Source: Pseudomonadota bacterium (GTDB lineage: Bacteria; Pseudomonadota; Gammaproteobacteria; Burkholderiales; Burkholderiaceae_C). Taken from it: a DNA stretch of 64,000 bases. Positions 18,984 to 27,679 of this stretch are shown here, piece after piece. The stretch is from NCBI GenBank assembly GCA_018241225.1, contig JAFEEG010000010.1, forward strand, positions 1-64,000. Direction: 5' to 3'. Both the position numbers and the translations under genes were made by a program. The notes beneath the pieces are model-generated. The model saw only the letters and a program-made list of their open reading frames with translations. It was not told the origin of the DNA and ran no database searches. Each line of letters begins with the position of its first letter. Positions within the stretch are counted from its first letter, which is position 1.

Positions 18984-19766
18984 TCAGGTGCCGAACAGGT
19001 ACTGTGCGGCGCCGTCCTGGCCTGCCACCAGCTCGCAGGGCGTGCTCCATACCTCGCGCACCAGCGAGGGTTGCAGCACCTGGCTGCTCGGGCCGTGCGC
19101 CAGCAGGCGCCCCTTGGCCAACACCATCACCTCGTCCGCATAGCGCAGCGCCAGGTTCAGGTCGTGAAGCACCGCCACCACGCCGACGCCTTGCGAAGCC
19201 CAGCGACGAACCAGCGCCATGACCGAGTGCTGGTGGGCAACGTCCAGCGCGGCGGTGGGTTCGTCCAGCAGCAGCCAGCGCGCGGCGCCATCGGGCCTGG
19301 GGTTCCACAACTGCGCCAGTGCCCGGGCAAGGTGGACGCGTGCCTTCTCGCCGCCCGACAGGGTGTTGAGGATGCGCGGGGCGAGCGCCGACACGCCGGT
19401 CAGCGCCATGGCGTTGGCCACGATCTCGCCTTCGTTGGCCTCGGGCGCGGCGCGATGCGGCAGGCGGCCCAGCGTCACGATCTCGTGCGCATTGAAGTCG
19501 AAGGCCACGCTGCTTTCCTGCGGCATGACTGTGCGGCGCAGCGCGAGCCGGGCGGCGTCGTGCCGGTCGATGGGGTGCTCGTCCAGCCGCACCTGCCCGC
19601 TGGCGGGTCGGCGCTGGCCGCTGAGCAGCGACAGCAGGGTGGACTTGCCCGCGCCGTTGGGCCCGAGGATTGCGCAAAAGCGCCCGGGCTGCAGCCGGGC
19701 CGTCACGCCCGAAAGGAGGGTCCTGGTGCCGGCCTGGAAGCCGGCGTCGATGCATGCAAGGCTCAT
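18984..19766 (-). CDS. hmuV: Heme ABC transporter ATP-binding protein
   Basis: A 260-residue ATPase of the FecE/HmuV family. Walker A GPNGAGKST, signature TLSGGEKARVHLARAL and Walker B WLLLDEPTAALD are present in order. It powers the HmuU permease that carries heme across the inner membrane. Its ATG overlaps the hmuU stop (ATGA). It is the last gene of the minus-strand heme operon. Confidence 0.88.
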   Translation of the reverse strand: MSLACIDAGFQAGTRTLLSGVTARLQPGRFCAILGPNGAGKSTLLSLLSGQRRPASGQVRLDEHPIDRHDAARLALRRTVMPQESSVAFDFNAHEIVTLGRLPHRAAPEANEGEIVANAMALTGVSALAPRILNTLSGGEKARVHLARALAQLWNPRPDGAARWLLLDEPTAALDVAHQHSVMALVRRWASQGVGVVAVLHDLNLALRYADEVMVLAKGRLLAHGPSSQVLQPSLVREVWSTPCELVAGQDGAAQYLFGT

Positions 19767-20800
19767 ATGCGGTTGCGGTAGTGGCGCAGCATCAGCAGGA
19801 ACATGGGAACGCCGATGAAGGCGGTGAGTACGCCCAGCGGCAGCTCGGCCGGGGCCATGGCGGTACGCGCCACCGTGTCGGCCGCCAGCACCAGCGCGGC
19901 GCCCAGCAGCCCCGAGGCGGGCAGCACGATGCGATGGTCGGGGCCCGCGATCATGCGGACCCAGTGCGGCGCGATCAGCCCGATGAAGCCGATGATGCCG
20001 GTGGTGGCCGTGACCGAGCCCACCGCAAAGGCGGTGACCACGATGGCGCGGCGCTTGACCCGCTCCACATCCACGCCCAGCAGTGCCGCCTGCGATTCGC
20101 CCAGGGCGATGGCATTGAGCGGCGCCGCCAGCGTGAGCGACGCGGCGCAGGCCAGCAGCACCACGGCGCCCACCAGGATCACCCCGCTCCAGCGCGCGCC
20201 GCCCAGGCTGCCCAGCAGCCAGAACTGAAGGCTGCGCAATTGCTCGTCGGAGGCCATCACGCTGAGCAGGCCCAGCCCCGCGCCGGCCAGCGCGTTGATG
20301 GCAATTCCTGCCAGCAGCATCAAGGCCATGCGCGTGCCGCTTTCGCTGCGCGACAGAACATAGATGAGCAGCGTGACCAGGAAGCCGCCGCCAAAGGCCA
20401 TGCTCACCAGCGTCCAGCTGCCCAGGGTGCGGGGCAGGGCGGGCCAGAGCATGGCGCCCAGCACGATGGTCACGCCCGCTGCCAGCGCCGCGCCGCTGCT
20501 GATGCCGATCAGCCCCGGGTCAGCCAGCGGGTTTCTGAACAGGCCTTGCATGAGCGCGCCCGCCATGCCCAGGCCGCAGCCGGCGGCCACGCCCAGCAAG
20601 AGGCGCGGCAGGCGGATGTTCATGAACACCAGGTGTTCCGGCGAGGGCTGCACGGCGCCCTGCCAGGCATCGCGCAACACGCCCCAAAGTTGCGACGTGC
20701 TGATGGCGTAGGCGCCGCTGGAGGCGCCCAGAACCAGGGCGATCAGCAGCAGGGCACCGCCGGCGCCCAGCACCATGCGTGGGGACTGCCGATGGATCAT
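19763..20800 (-). CDS. hmuU: Heme ABC transporter permease (FecCD family)
   Basis: A 345-residue protein with about nine or ten membrane helices of the BtuC/FecCD type. Characteristic stretches are NIRLPRLLLGVAAGCGLGMAGALMQGLFRNPLADP and GFIGLIAPHWVRMIAGPDHR, the latter being the cytoplasmic loop that meets the ATPase. The ATG at 20800 overlaps the hmuT stop by four bases and starts MIHRQSPR. Placed with hmuT and hmuV it forms the inner-membrane heme importer. Confidence 0.88.
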   Translation of the reverse strand: MIHRQSPRMVLGAGGALLLIALVLGASSGAYAISTSQLWGVLRDAWQGAVQPSPEHLVFMNIRLPRLLLGVAAGCGLGMAGALMQGLFRNPLADPGLIGISSGAALAAGVTIVLGAMLWPALPRTLGSWTLVSMAFGGGFLVTLLIYVLSRSESGTRMALMLLAGIAINALAGAGLGLLSVMASDEQLRSLQFWLLGSLGGARWSGVILVGAVVLLACAASLTLAAPLNAIALGESQAALLGVDVERVKRRAIVVTAFAVGSVTATTGIIGFIGLIAPHWVRMIAGPDHRIVLPASGLLGAALVLAADTVARTAMAPAELPLGVLTAFIGVPMFLLMLRHYRNRI

Positions 20801-21687
20801 GCCGCCAGCAACCTGCGGTGAAGTTCGTCCATGGCCGCCGGCAGGCGCGGGCCGAAGCCCAGCATCAGCAGTGCGTCCATGGTGATGAGCGAGCGCTTGG
20901 CGAAGGCGGGCGTCAGTGCCAGCTCGGGCCGTTGCCAGAAGCGCTCGACGCCACCGTGCGCCTCGATGCTCTGGTCGCTGGTGAGGATCACGTCGGGTGC
21001 GGCGCTGGCCATGGCCTCGGCGGTCATCGGTCGGTAGCCGGCAAAGCCCGACAGGCAATTGATGCCGCCCGCAAAACCGATGACGGCGTTGGCGGCCGTC
21101 TTCTCGCCCGACACCTGCGGACTTGCGCTGTGCGAGAGCACGAAGAGCACGCGCGGCTTGCGCTTGCCAGCCATGTCGCCGGTCACGCGCTGCTGCAGTT
21201 CGGCCCACTGGGCATCGAGCCGGCGCTGCAGGCTCTGCGCCAGTGCTTCGCGTGCGGCGGCGCGGCCCACGGCGCTTACCTTGCGCTGCACTTCGGCCCA
21301 CGTGTGGTCGGCCTCGATCAGCTCCACCTTCACACCGGCGCTGCGCAGCTGGTCGAGCACCACGGGCGGCCCCGATTCGGTGGTGGCAATCACCGCATCG
21401 GGCTTCATCGACAGCAGGCCCTCGGCCGACAGCTGGCGCATGTAGCCCACCTTGGGCGTCGCCAGTGCGGCGGCGGGAAATAGGCTGGTCGTGTCGGTGG
21501 CCACGATCTGGTCTTGCGCGCCCAGCGCGTAGGCCACCTCGGTGATGGCGCCGCTGATGGTGATGAGCCGCGGCTGCGCCTTGCCTGCTGCGAACACGGC
21601 GGCTGGAAGTGCCAGGGCGCCGGTGGCCGCCAGCGCAAGCCCGCGCAGCGCATCGCGCCGGCCCGGCCGGAAGTTGCCGTGGCTCAT
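20797..21687 (-). CDS. hmuT: Periplasmic heme-binding protein
   Basis: A 296-residue protein with a twin-arginine-like leader (GRRDALRGLALAATGALALPAAVFA), so export may be by Tat. The mature part has the class III binding fold: RLITISGAITEVAYALGAQDQIV, GYMRQLSAEGLLSMKPDAVIA and FAGGINCLSGFAGYRPMTAEAM, all typical of heme-binding HmuT. The start at 21687 overlaps the stop of the VOC gene upstream (ATGA). It hands heme to HmuUV. Confidence 0.86.
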   Translation of the reverse strand: MSHGNFRPGRRDALRGLALAATGALALPAAVFAAGKAQPRLITISGAITEVAYALGAQDQIVATDTTSLFPAAALATPKVGYMRQLSAEGLLSMKPDAVIATTESGPPVVLDQLRSAGVKVELIEADHTWAEVQRKVSAVGRAAAREALAQSLQRRLDAQWAELQQRVTGDMAGKRKPRVLFVLSHSASPQVSGEKTAANAVIGFAGGINCLSGFAGYRPMTAEAMASAAPDVILTSDQSIEAHGGVERFWQRPELALTPAFAKRSLITMDALLMLGFGPRLPAAMDELHRRLLAA

Positions 21688-22076
21688 GCGCGAGGCTCCT
21701 TGCGGTCGATGTTCTGCGCAATGCGCCAGCACACGCCGCAGGGGTCGACCAGGTTGAAGTCGATCATGGCCCAGGGCTGCTCCACCGGCTCGGTCAGCCG
21801 CACGCCATAGCGTGTGGCCAGGCCGCTGTCGTGGATGCGTTGCCACCAGGCCTGCACGTCTTGCACCAGCAGGTGCATCTGCAGGTTCTGCGCAAGCTCC
21901 TGCACGTAGAAATCCTGCAGCAGGAACGCGCAGTGATCGCCATGGTGGAAGTAGGCAATGCCGCCGCCATCCGAGGCCATGGTGAAGCCCAGGTCCTTGT
22001 AGAAGCGTTTGGAAAGCTCGAAGTCCCTGGCCGGGACAAAGGCCTTGATCTCCACGCTCTTGAGCGGCGCCGTCAT
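21684..22076 (-). CDS. VOC-superfamily (glyoxalase-like) protein inside the heme operon
   Basis: A 130-residue vicinal-oxygen-chelate fold protein. The first half is KSVEIKAFVPARDFELSKRFYKDLGF, followed by IAYFHHGDHCAFLLQDFYV, and the second beta-alpha-beta unit ends PWAMIDFNLVDPCGVCWRIAQN. It overlaps hmuS upstream and hmuT downstream by four bases each, so its expression is tied to the heme genes. VOC proteins bind metals and catalyse isomerisation, dioxygenation or resistance reactions; a heme-related role is inference from position only. Histidines and a Cys pair (DPCGVCW) are candidate ligands. Confidence 0.82.
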   Translation of the reverse strand: MTAPLKSVEIKAFVPARDFELSKRFYKDLGFTMASDGGGIAYFHHGDHCAFLLQDFYVQELAQNLQMHLLVQDVQAWWQRIHDSGLATRYGVRLTEPVEQPWAMIDFNLVDPCGVCWRIAQNIDRKEPRA

Positions 22077-23137
22077 GCGGTGGCTTCCAGTCGGGGCAGC
22101 TTGGCCACGATGTCGCGCCACGCGGCCAGTTCCGGCTGGCCGGGCTTGCGCACGCCGAAGAACATGGCCATCAGCTCGCCCTGGCGGTCGAAGGCTTCCA
22201 CCGAGGTCACCACGCCGTCGCTGGTGGGCTTTTGCACCACCCACACCGTGTCGATCAGGTCTTCGCGCAGGTGCAGGTTGAAGCCGGGGTCCAGCACGTT
22301 GAGCCACTGCATGCCGTGCATCTCCATGGGCTCCACGCGCTGCACCGGGCCGCTGTGGATCTGGATGCAGCCCGGGCTGCCGACGAACACCATGATGGGC
22401 GTGCCGTCGAAGGCGGCTTCGTGCAGCAGGTCGCGCACGGCGGACTTCTTCGCCTGCTGGGTGAATTCGCCTTCGGTCAGGCGAAAGCTCTGCTGGCGCT
22501 CCACGTCGAACTTCTTGAGCAGGGCGAAGAACTCGTGCGTGTCCTTCATCTGGCCCCAGGCGCCGGAGAGCGCGCTGGCGTCGATGGCGCCATCGGGCCT
22601 GGGTGCTGGCTTGGCTGGCGCGGGCTCGAACTGCACCACCTGGTCGGGCTGCGCATGCGCCTGGATCAGTGCCTGAAGCGCCGCGCGGTCGGTGGCCTCG
22701 CGGGCGAACACCTTGTGCACCGCAACGCCATGCCGGTCGAAGAACTGCAGGCTCAGCCCCTGTCCTTCGCGCACCGCAAAGCCGGCGTGCCAGTGGTTGA
22801 AGAACAGGCGCAGGTCGATCTGCTCGCCCAGCGCCAGGGCCACGTGGCCGCTGCCCGAGAGCTTCTGGTAGGGGCCGGTCTTCTCGTGCACCGTGCTTTC
22901 GTTGCGCGTGAGCGCCAGCAGCGGCCCGCAGGGCTCCAGGCCCTGCAGCAGCGCCAGCCAGGGCCCGCGCAGCGGCGTCGCCTCGATGGGCTGATCCTCG
23001 ATGCCGGCATGCGCGGCAATGGCCTCGCCCTCGCTGATGCCGATGGCGCGGGCGGCGTCCTTGTGGCGCTTGCCCGCGCTGCGTTGCTGCGCAAAGCGCT
23101 GGACGATGGAGTCGTGCGTGGTGATGGTGGTGGTCAT
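22073..23137 (-). CDS. hmuS: Hemin-degrading/heme-trafficking factor (HmuS/ChuS family)
   Basis: A 354-residue cytoplasmic protein with the duplicated HemS fold: an N-terminal half with a helix-turn-helix-like GKRHKDAARAIGISEGEAIAAH, and a C-terminal half with VFVGSPGCIQIHSGPVQRVEPMEMHGMQWLNVLDPGFNLHLRED. It receives heme from HmuUV and either degrades it or passes it on. The start at 23137 (MTTTITTHD) begins where the family homology starts. It follows the receptor gene by 28 bases. Confidence 0.88.
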   Translation of the reverse strand: MTTTITTHDSIVQRFAQQRSAGKRHKDAARAIGISEGEAIAAHAGIEDQPIEATPLRGPWLALLQGLEPCGPLLALTRNESTVHEKTGPYQKLSGSGHVALALGEQIDLRLFFNHWHAGFAVREGQGLSLQFFDRHGVAVHKVFAREATDRAALQALIQAHAQPDQVVQFEPAPAKPAPRPDGAIDASALSGAWGQMKDTHEFFALLKKFDVERQQSFRLTEGEFTQQAKKSAVRDLLHEAAFDGTPIMVFVGSPGCIQIHSGPVQRVEPMEMHGMQWLNVLDPGFNLHLREDLIDTVWVVQKPTSDGVVTSVEAFDRQGELMAMFFGVRKPGQPELAAWRDIVAKLPRLEATA

Positions 23138-23165
23138 GGGTTGAATGCCTTGTGGAAGGTGGGGG

Positions 23166-25382
23166 TCAGAAGTCGGCCACCAGCGACACGTTGAAGGTGC
23201 GCCCGGGCTGGCTGTAGGCATCGATGACTGGCGAGTTGTCGGCCAGGCCGCGCACGTCGGACCAGCGCCAGTACTTCTTGTCGGTGACGTTGAGCACGGC
23301 CATGTTCAGGCGCAGGCCTGGCTTGATGCGCCACTGCGCGCTCAGGTCCAGCGTGGTGGACGCCGGCGGCAGGAACTGCTGGCCGGTGGTGACCTCGGTC
23401 GGATCCACGTCCTCGCGCTTCTTGGCTGCGAAATGCACCACGTCCATGCGCGCGCTCCAGACTCCGGCGTTGTATTTCAGGCCGATGCTGCCCTTGTCGG
23501 GGTCGACCGAATTCAGCGGCCGGTCGTTGGTTTGGTCGGTGCCTTCGGTGTGGCCGTAGGCAAAGGGCAGCGAGAAGCCGCGGCCCTGGTCGGTGAAGTC
23601 GACTTCACCCTTGAACTCGAAGCCGCTGATGCGCGCCTTGCCGATGTTCACCGACTGGAACACCAGCGGATCGACGCGAGGAATGCCGCGTCCGCCCACC
23701 AGGCGGTCGTTCTCGATCAGGTCCTTGTAGTTGCCGGTGAAGGCCGCCACGTCGAAGTCGACGATGCCGGTTCGCCCGCGAAAACCCAGCTCGAAGTTCT
23801 GGCTCTTCTCGGGCTTGAGGTCCGGGTTGGGAATGGTCTTGTAGCCGGCCTGGATGTTCTCGAAGAAGTTGTTCACCTGGAAGGCGTTGGGTGCCTTGAA
23901 GCCGGTGGCGTAGTTGCCGTACACGCTGTATTGGGGCGTGGCGCGGTAGAGGATGCCCAGCTTGGGCGAGACGGCCGAGCCGTCGAGCGATGCGGCCGGC
24001 GCGTTGAAGCCGGTCTGGTCGGCATCGAGGTCGAAGTGGTCGAAGCGCACGCCCGGGGTGATGCTCCACTGCTCGTGGATCAGCTCGTCCTGGATGTAGA
24101 AGGCCGAACTGGTTTCCTTGGTGTCCGGAAAGCGCTTGAGCGGATAGGTCTCGCCGGCCGGCGGCACCAGCCCGGTCTGCAGGTTCGACACGTCGGTTCG
24201 CGTGAAGTCCAGGCCGTAGGTGATGTTGTGGGCCCAGTCCTGGCTCGCGCGCACCATCTTGGCGGCCTGCAGGTTCAGCTGCCAGGTGTTCTCGTCGTAG
24301 ACGACGTCGCGCACCCGGTCGGCGGCGGTGTAGCGGTCTTCAAAGGCGTATTCGCGCGAACTGGCCTTCTGGTAGCTCAGCACGCCTTGCAGCGTGTCGG
24401 CCACGGCGCTGTTCACGCGCACGCGGCCGTCGTAGGTCAGGCGGTCGCGGTCCATGTCGGTCTGGGACTGCAAGTCGATCACCGAAGTGGAGGTGTAGGG
24501 CGGCTTGGAGCGCCCGCTGAGCATGTTGTAGTCGGACTTCTTGTCCACATGCTCGTAGGTGAAGGCATGGCGCTGGCCGGCGTCGGGCGTGACGATGACC
24601 TTGGCCAGCAGCGCCTTGTTGGTGTCGTCCTCGGGGTTGGGCGTGGTGCGGTCGCTGTTGGCCGAGTCGTTGGTGCCCATGTTCTCCAGGCCGTGGGTCT
24701 TGCTGCCGGCGGCCGAGACCAGCCATTGCACCGTGTCCGAGGCCTTGCCCGCCAGCGACAGGCTGGTGTGCCAGCCGTTGTCGTCGCCGGAGTAGCCCAC
24801 GCTGGCGCTGCCGCCAATGGTGGCGTCGCCCTTCAGGAACGATTGCGGCTCGCGCGTGATGAGGTTCACCAGGCCGGCCATGCCGTCGGAGCCGTACAGC
24901 GCCGATGCCGGACCCTTGAGGATCTCGATGCGCTCGACCAGGTTGATGTCGAAGTAGTCCCGGCCGAAGGCGTTGGCGGCAAACACGTAGCTGCGCGGCG
25001 TGCGCACGCCGTCGGTCAGCAGCAGCACGCGGTTGCCGTCCAGGCCGCGGATGTTGAAGCCGGCGTTGGCATCGCGGCCGGTGTTGCCCGCGGCCAGGCC
25101 GAAGCGGGCGGGCGCGCGCTTGACCGAGACGTTGGGCATGTCCCGCACCGCGTCGCGGATGTCGTTGATCTGCTCTTGCTCGATGGTGGCGCGGTCGAGC
25201 ACTTCCATGCTCGCGGGCACGTCGTCGCGCTTCTGCTCGGAGCGCGAGCCGCTCACCACCACTTCGTCCAGCGCGGCCACGTGGGTGCGCTCTTGCGCCA
25301 TGGCGCCGGCGGCGAAAAGGCTGCTGATGAGCCAGGGAAGAAGGCGAGGCCGGAAAACCGGCGCAGGTCGGGCAGAAGTCAC
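23166..25382 (-). CDS. TonB-dependent heme/hemoglobin receptor
   Basis: A 738-residue outer-membrane receptor. A signal peptide (through about residue 29, ending AGAMAQ) is followed by a TonB box-like DEVVVSGSR, a plug with FNIRGLDGNRVLLLTDGVR and a long beta-barrel ending in phenylalanine (VSLVADF). The heme-receptor FRAP and NPNL boxes appear as FKAPNAF and NPDLKP (about residues 490-525), but no histidine lies between them as in HemR-type receptors. The start is a GTG at 25382. It heads the heme operon and has a Fur-box-like promoter upstream. Confidence 0.88.
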   Translation of the reverse strand: MTSARPAPVFRPRLLPWLISSLFAAGAMAQERTHVAALDEVVVSGSRSEQKRDDVPASMEVLDRATIEQEQINDIRDAVRDMPNVSVKRAPARFGLAAGNTGRDANAGFNIRGLDGNRVLLLTDGVRTPRSYVFAANAFGRDYFDINLVERIEILKGPASALYGSDGMAGLVNLITREPQSFLKGDATIGGSASVGYSGDDNGWHTSLSLAGKASDTVQWLVSAAGSKTHGLENMGTNDSANSDRTTPNPEDDTNKALLAKVIVTPDAGQRHAFTYEHVDKKSDYNMLSGRSKPPYTSTSVIDLQSQTDMDRDRLTYDGRVRVNSAVADTLQGVLSYQKASSREYAFEDRYTAADRVRDVVYDENTWQLNLQAAKMVRASQDWAHNITYGLDFTRTDVSNLQTGLVPPAGETYPLKRFPDTKETSSAFYIQDELIHEQWSITPGVRFDHFDLDADQTGFNAPAASLDGSAVSPKLGILYRATPQYSVYGNYATGFKAPNAFQVNNFFENIQAGYKTIPNPDLKPEKSQNFELGFRGRTGIVDFDVAAFTGNYKDLIENDRLVGGRGIPRVDPLVFQSVNIGKARISGFEFKGEVDFTDQGRGFSLPFAYGHTEGTDQTNDRPLNSVDPDKGSIGLKYNAGVWSARMDVVHFAAKKREDVDPTEVTTGQQFLPPASTTLDLSAQWRIKPGLRLNMAVLNVTDKKYWRWSDVRGLADNSPVIDAYSQPGRTFNVSLVADF

Positions 25383-25398
25383 GTGTCAGTCCAGGTAA

Positions 25399-25412
25399 CA
25401 GTTGTTCAACTG
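25399..25412. repeat. Inverted repeat in the receptor gene leader
   Basis: CAGTTG-TT-CAACTG is a perfect inverted repeat 17 bases ahead of the receptor GTG start, in its untranslated leader. It could be an operator or a small hairpin affecting translation; no regulator is implicated. Confidence 0.45.
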
Positions 25413-25487
25413 CTCGCTGGACTCACCGCGCTCTGCGGGCGGCTATCTGGCTGGCATTCGCATTCGGCAACAGTGCCGAAGCCGCCC

Positions 25488-25517
25488 AGTATATGAGAGG
25501 AGTTCTCGTTTACACAA
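25488..25517 (-). promoter_or_regulatory. Fur-box-like promoter of the heme operon
   Basis: On the minus strand a -10-like TATACT (25493-25488) and a -35-like TTGTGT (25517-25512) are 18 bases apart. Between them lies AACGAGAACTCCTCTCATA (25510-25492), a degenerate match to the Fur consensus AATGAGAATNATTCTCATT. Iron-bound Fur would block this promoter, giving iron-repressed heme uptake (inference). Confidence 0.6.
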
Positions 25518-25595
25518 TAAGCCCGACAATGTTGCGGGCTGTTGACGTCGCGTTGCCGGCGGTTGATGAAGCCGCCGGGGCGCCGCCGACGGAAA

Positions 25596-26471
25596 TCAGA
25601 CGCCCAGCCAGACGGTCAGCGTCTTCTCCAACTCGGCCGATGGCGCAACGAAGGCGCTGTAGCCGGTGGCCGACAGGGCCTTCTTGCCTGCGTCGGTGGT
25701 GGACAGCTCCAGCAGGGTTTCGCGGACCTGGGCCGTGGTGTTCGCATCCAGCTTGCTGGACGCCAGCCACTGCTTGATGGGCACGGCGCGCGACTCGGCG
25801 CAGGTCTTGCCGCCGCTTCCCTTCCAGGCCTTGATCACGCCGGCCGATGCCGTGGCGCCATAGGTGGTGAAGCCGTTTTGCACGTAGAAGGGCACGGCGT
25901 CCTGGTAGCGGGTGGTCGACAGCTTCACGGCGCCTTCGGCCAGGCCCTGCTCGCGCAGCATGGCGCGGGTGATCACGCTGGTGATGGAGTCCGGGTCGGG
26001 CGTGACCAGGCTCTTGCCGGCGATTTCCTTCCAGTTGGAAATGGGTTGCGCGTCCTTGCACAGGAAGGACACCTTGTAGTCGGTATAGCCGGCCGTCCAG
26101 GCCACGCTCTTGTAGCGCCCCGACTTGGTGGCCTCGAAGGCCAGGTGCGCGGGGTGCAGGAACACCAGGTCCACCTGCTGCGCCTGCATGGCGGCACGCG
26201 AGGCGTTGTAGGCGCTCAGCACCTTGATGGAGACCGGCTGCTTCAGCGATTTGGAAAGCGCTTCGGCCACGGGGGCGAACTTGGCTTCGATCTCCGGGTC
26301 GGTGGCGCGGTAGGTCACGCCTTCGGTCACGCCGATCACCAGGCCCTGGGCCGATGTGGCGGCACTGGCCAGCAGAAGCGCCGCCAGCAGCGGCAGACGC
26401 ACGGCGGCACGAGCCGGCGCCTTGGAACGGGGCGTGAGCGAGCGGGTCGCGCACGCGGAACTGTCTTGCAT
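25596..26471 (-). CDS. PhnD-type phosphonate/phosphate-like ABC binding protein
   Basis: A 291-residue secreted protein with a signal peptide (LPLLAALLLASAATSAQG) and the phosphonate-binding fold: FAPVAEALSKSLKQPVSIKVLSAYNASRAAMQAQQVDLVFLHPAHLAFEA near the start, later DPDSITSVITRAML. GGAGA lies six bases before the ATG at 26471, which decides the start against upstream in-frame ATGs. No permease or ATPase is adjacent, so its transporter is elsewhere or it acts as a sensor ligand-binder. The 213-base spacer to the heme receptor contains that operon's promoter. Confidence 0.8.
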   Translation of the reverse strand: MQDSSACATRSLTPRSKAPARAAVRLPLLAALLLASAATSAQGLVIGVTEGVTYRATDPEIEAKFAPVAEALSKSLKQPVSIKVLSAYNASRAAMQAQQVDLVFLHPAHLAFEATKSGRYKSVAWTAGYTDYKVSFLCKDAQPISNWKEIAGKSLVTPDPDSITSVITRAMLREQGLAEGAVKLSTTRYQDAVPFYVQNGFTTYGATASAGVIKAWKGSGGKTCAESRAVPIKQWLASSKLDANTTAQVRETLLELSTTDAGKKALSATGYSAFVAPSAELEKTLTVWLGV

Positions 26472-26615
26472 CTTGTCTCCGGGTCTCATCGTTCTGGGGG
26501 AATCTGCCGGGGCGGGACGGTGCGCCACCTGTGTCACAAAGTTTAAGAGAGGGGCTTCTGTTCAGCGAGTCAGGGAAAAGGCCTCATTCGCCCTGCCAAG
26601 CGGGTGCTCGCTCTC

Positions 26616-27083
26616 TCAGAAAGGCCTGCCTGCACCCATGTCCATGAAGTCGGTCGGCGCAAATCCACCCGCGGGGCTGGAAGGGGCGGCGGGCTTGCCG
26701 TACTCCATGAAGTCGGTGGGCGCAAAGCCCAGGTCGCGGCGCTGCTGCACATTCGCAGCATGCCGGCGGCGTGCCTGGTCGCGCAGGCGTGCCAGGTCGG
26801 CGCGCACTTCTTCCAGGGTGCGCATGGCCTGGGTGGTGGCTGCGCCGCTGGCGCCGGGCGATTCGGGCGTTGCCGCCAGGGGCTGCACCGTGATGGGCAC
26901 CAGGCCGGTCGGAACGGCCGGCCGCGCGAGCTGTGTCCGCGGTGCTGCTGCCGCGCCTGCGCCCGAGTGAGGCCGGCCCTGCCCAGGGCGCACCTTGCCT
27001 GCATGCGCCGGTTTCGCGCGGGGCGGGAAGACCGGCTGGTTCAGGATGCGGATGATCGTGCCGAACAGTTGCGAGGCGTCCAT
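26616..27083 (-). CDS. Hypothetical protein with duplicated FAPTDFM motif
   Basis: A 155-residue protein I cannot place in a family. It has a short N-terminal hydrophobic part (MDASQLFGTIIRILNQPVF), a Pro/Ala/Gly-rich middle, an amphipathic helix with many Arg and Glu (TLEEVRADLARLRDQARRRHAANVQQRRD) and a C-terminus with two copies of GFAPTDFM followed by [ED]xG (GFAPTDFMEYG and GFAPTDFMDMG). The helix could form a coiled coil. Upstream in-frame starts exist (27158); the ATG at 27083 is my choice. It is divergent from the truncated hemoglobin gene. Confidence 0.55.
   Translation of the reverse strand: MDASQLFGTIIRILNQPVFPPRAKPAHAGKVRPGQGRPHSGAGAAAAPRTQLARPAVPTGLVPITVQPLAATPESPGASGAATTQAMRTLEEVRADLARLRDQARRRHAANVQQRRDLGFAPTDFMEYGKPAAPSSPAGGFAPTDFMDMGAGRPF
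26638..26732 (-). repeat. Two direct copies of a FAPTDFM-coding repeat
   Basis: The block TCCATGAAGTCGGT followed by (c/g)GGCGCAAA occurs at 26641-26663 and again at 26705-26727, encoding the two FAPTDFM motifs on the minus strand. The 64-base offset minus the unit leaves a Pro/Ser/Gly-rich spacer. Confidence 0.7.
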
Positions 27084-27235
27084 GGCGTGCGTGACCCAAA
27101 GTTTTAACCAAATGTTAATGAGAGCGTGGTGAAGCGCACGGGCCGGGGTCGGCGTCAATCCCTCGACCTGTCAACAATTGCACGAAACGCCGTGGCAGGC
27201 GGCGGGGCTTGCGGCGGAGGCGATACTTCAGGCTT

Positions 27236-27649
27236 ATGCAGATTGAAGAAAAGCCGCCCTTCGACACCCCCTTCGAATGGATCGGCGGCGAGCCCAAGGT
27301 GCAGGCGCTGGTCGACCGTTTCTACGACTTGATGGAACTGGAGCCGGCCTATGCCCGCCTGCGGGCGGTGCACGGCCCCTCGCTGGACAACGCCCGCCAG
27401 CGCCTGTTCTGGTTCCTGTGCGGCTGGCTGGGCGGGCCGCAGCACTACACCGATCGCTTCGGTCATCCGATGCTGCGCGCGCGCCACCTGCCCCAGAGCA
27501 TTGGCGGCCACACCATCGGCATCAAGGAGCGCGACGAATGGCTGGCCTGCATGGATCAGGCCATGGGCGAAACCGGCGTGCCCGAAGGCCTGCGTGCACG
27601 CCTTCGCAACAGCTTCTTCCAGACCGCCGACTGGATGCGCAATCGATAG
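27236..27649 (+). CDS. Group II truncated hemoglobin
   Basis: A 137-residue 2/2-fold globin. The B-helix tyrosine is in RFYDLMELEP, the proximal histidine is in MLRARHLPQSIG, and the group II tryptophan is in RDEWLACMDQAM. Such globins bind O2 and can take part in NO or peroxide chemistry. The ATG at 27236 gives the family length; an upstream TTG (27209) has no support. Thirty bases downstream lies an FAD reductase on the same strand, which could supply electrons (inference). Confidence 0.9.
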   Translation: MQIEEKPPFDTPFEWIGGEPKVQALVDRFYDLMELEPAYARLRAVHGPSLDNARQRLFWFLCGWLGGPQHYTDRFGHPMLRARHLPQSIGGHTIGIKERDEWLACMDQAMGETGVPEGLRARLRNSFFQTADWMRNR

Positions 27650-27679
27650 ACACAAGAACCACAACAGGACCTTTTCTCA

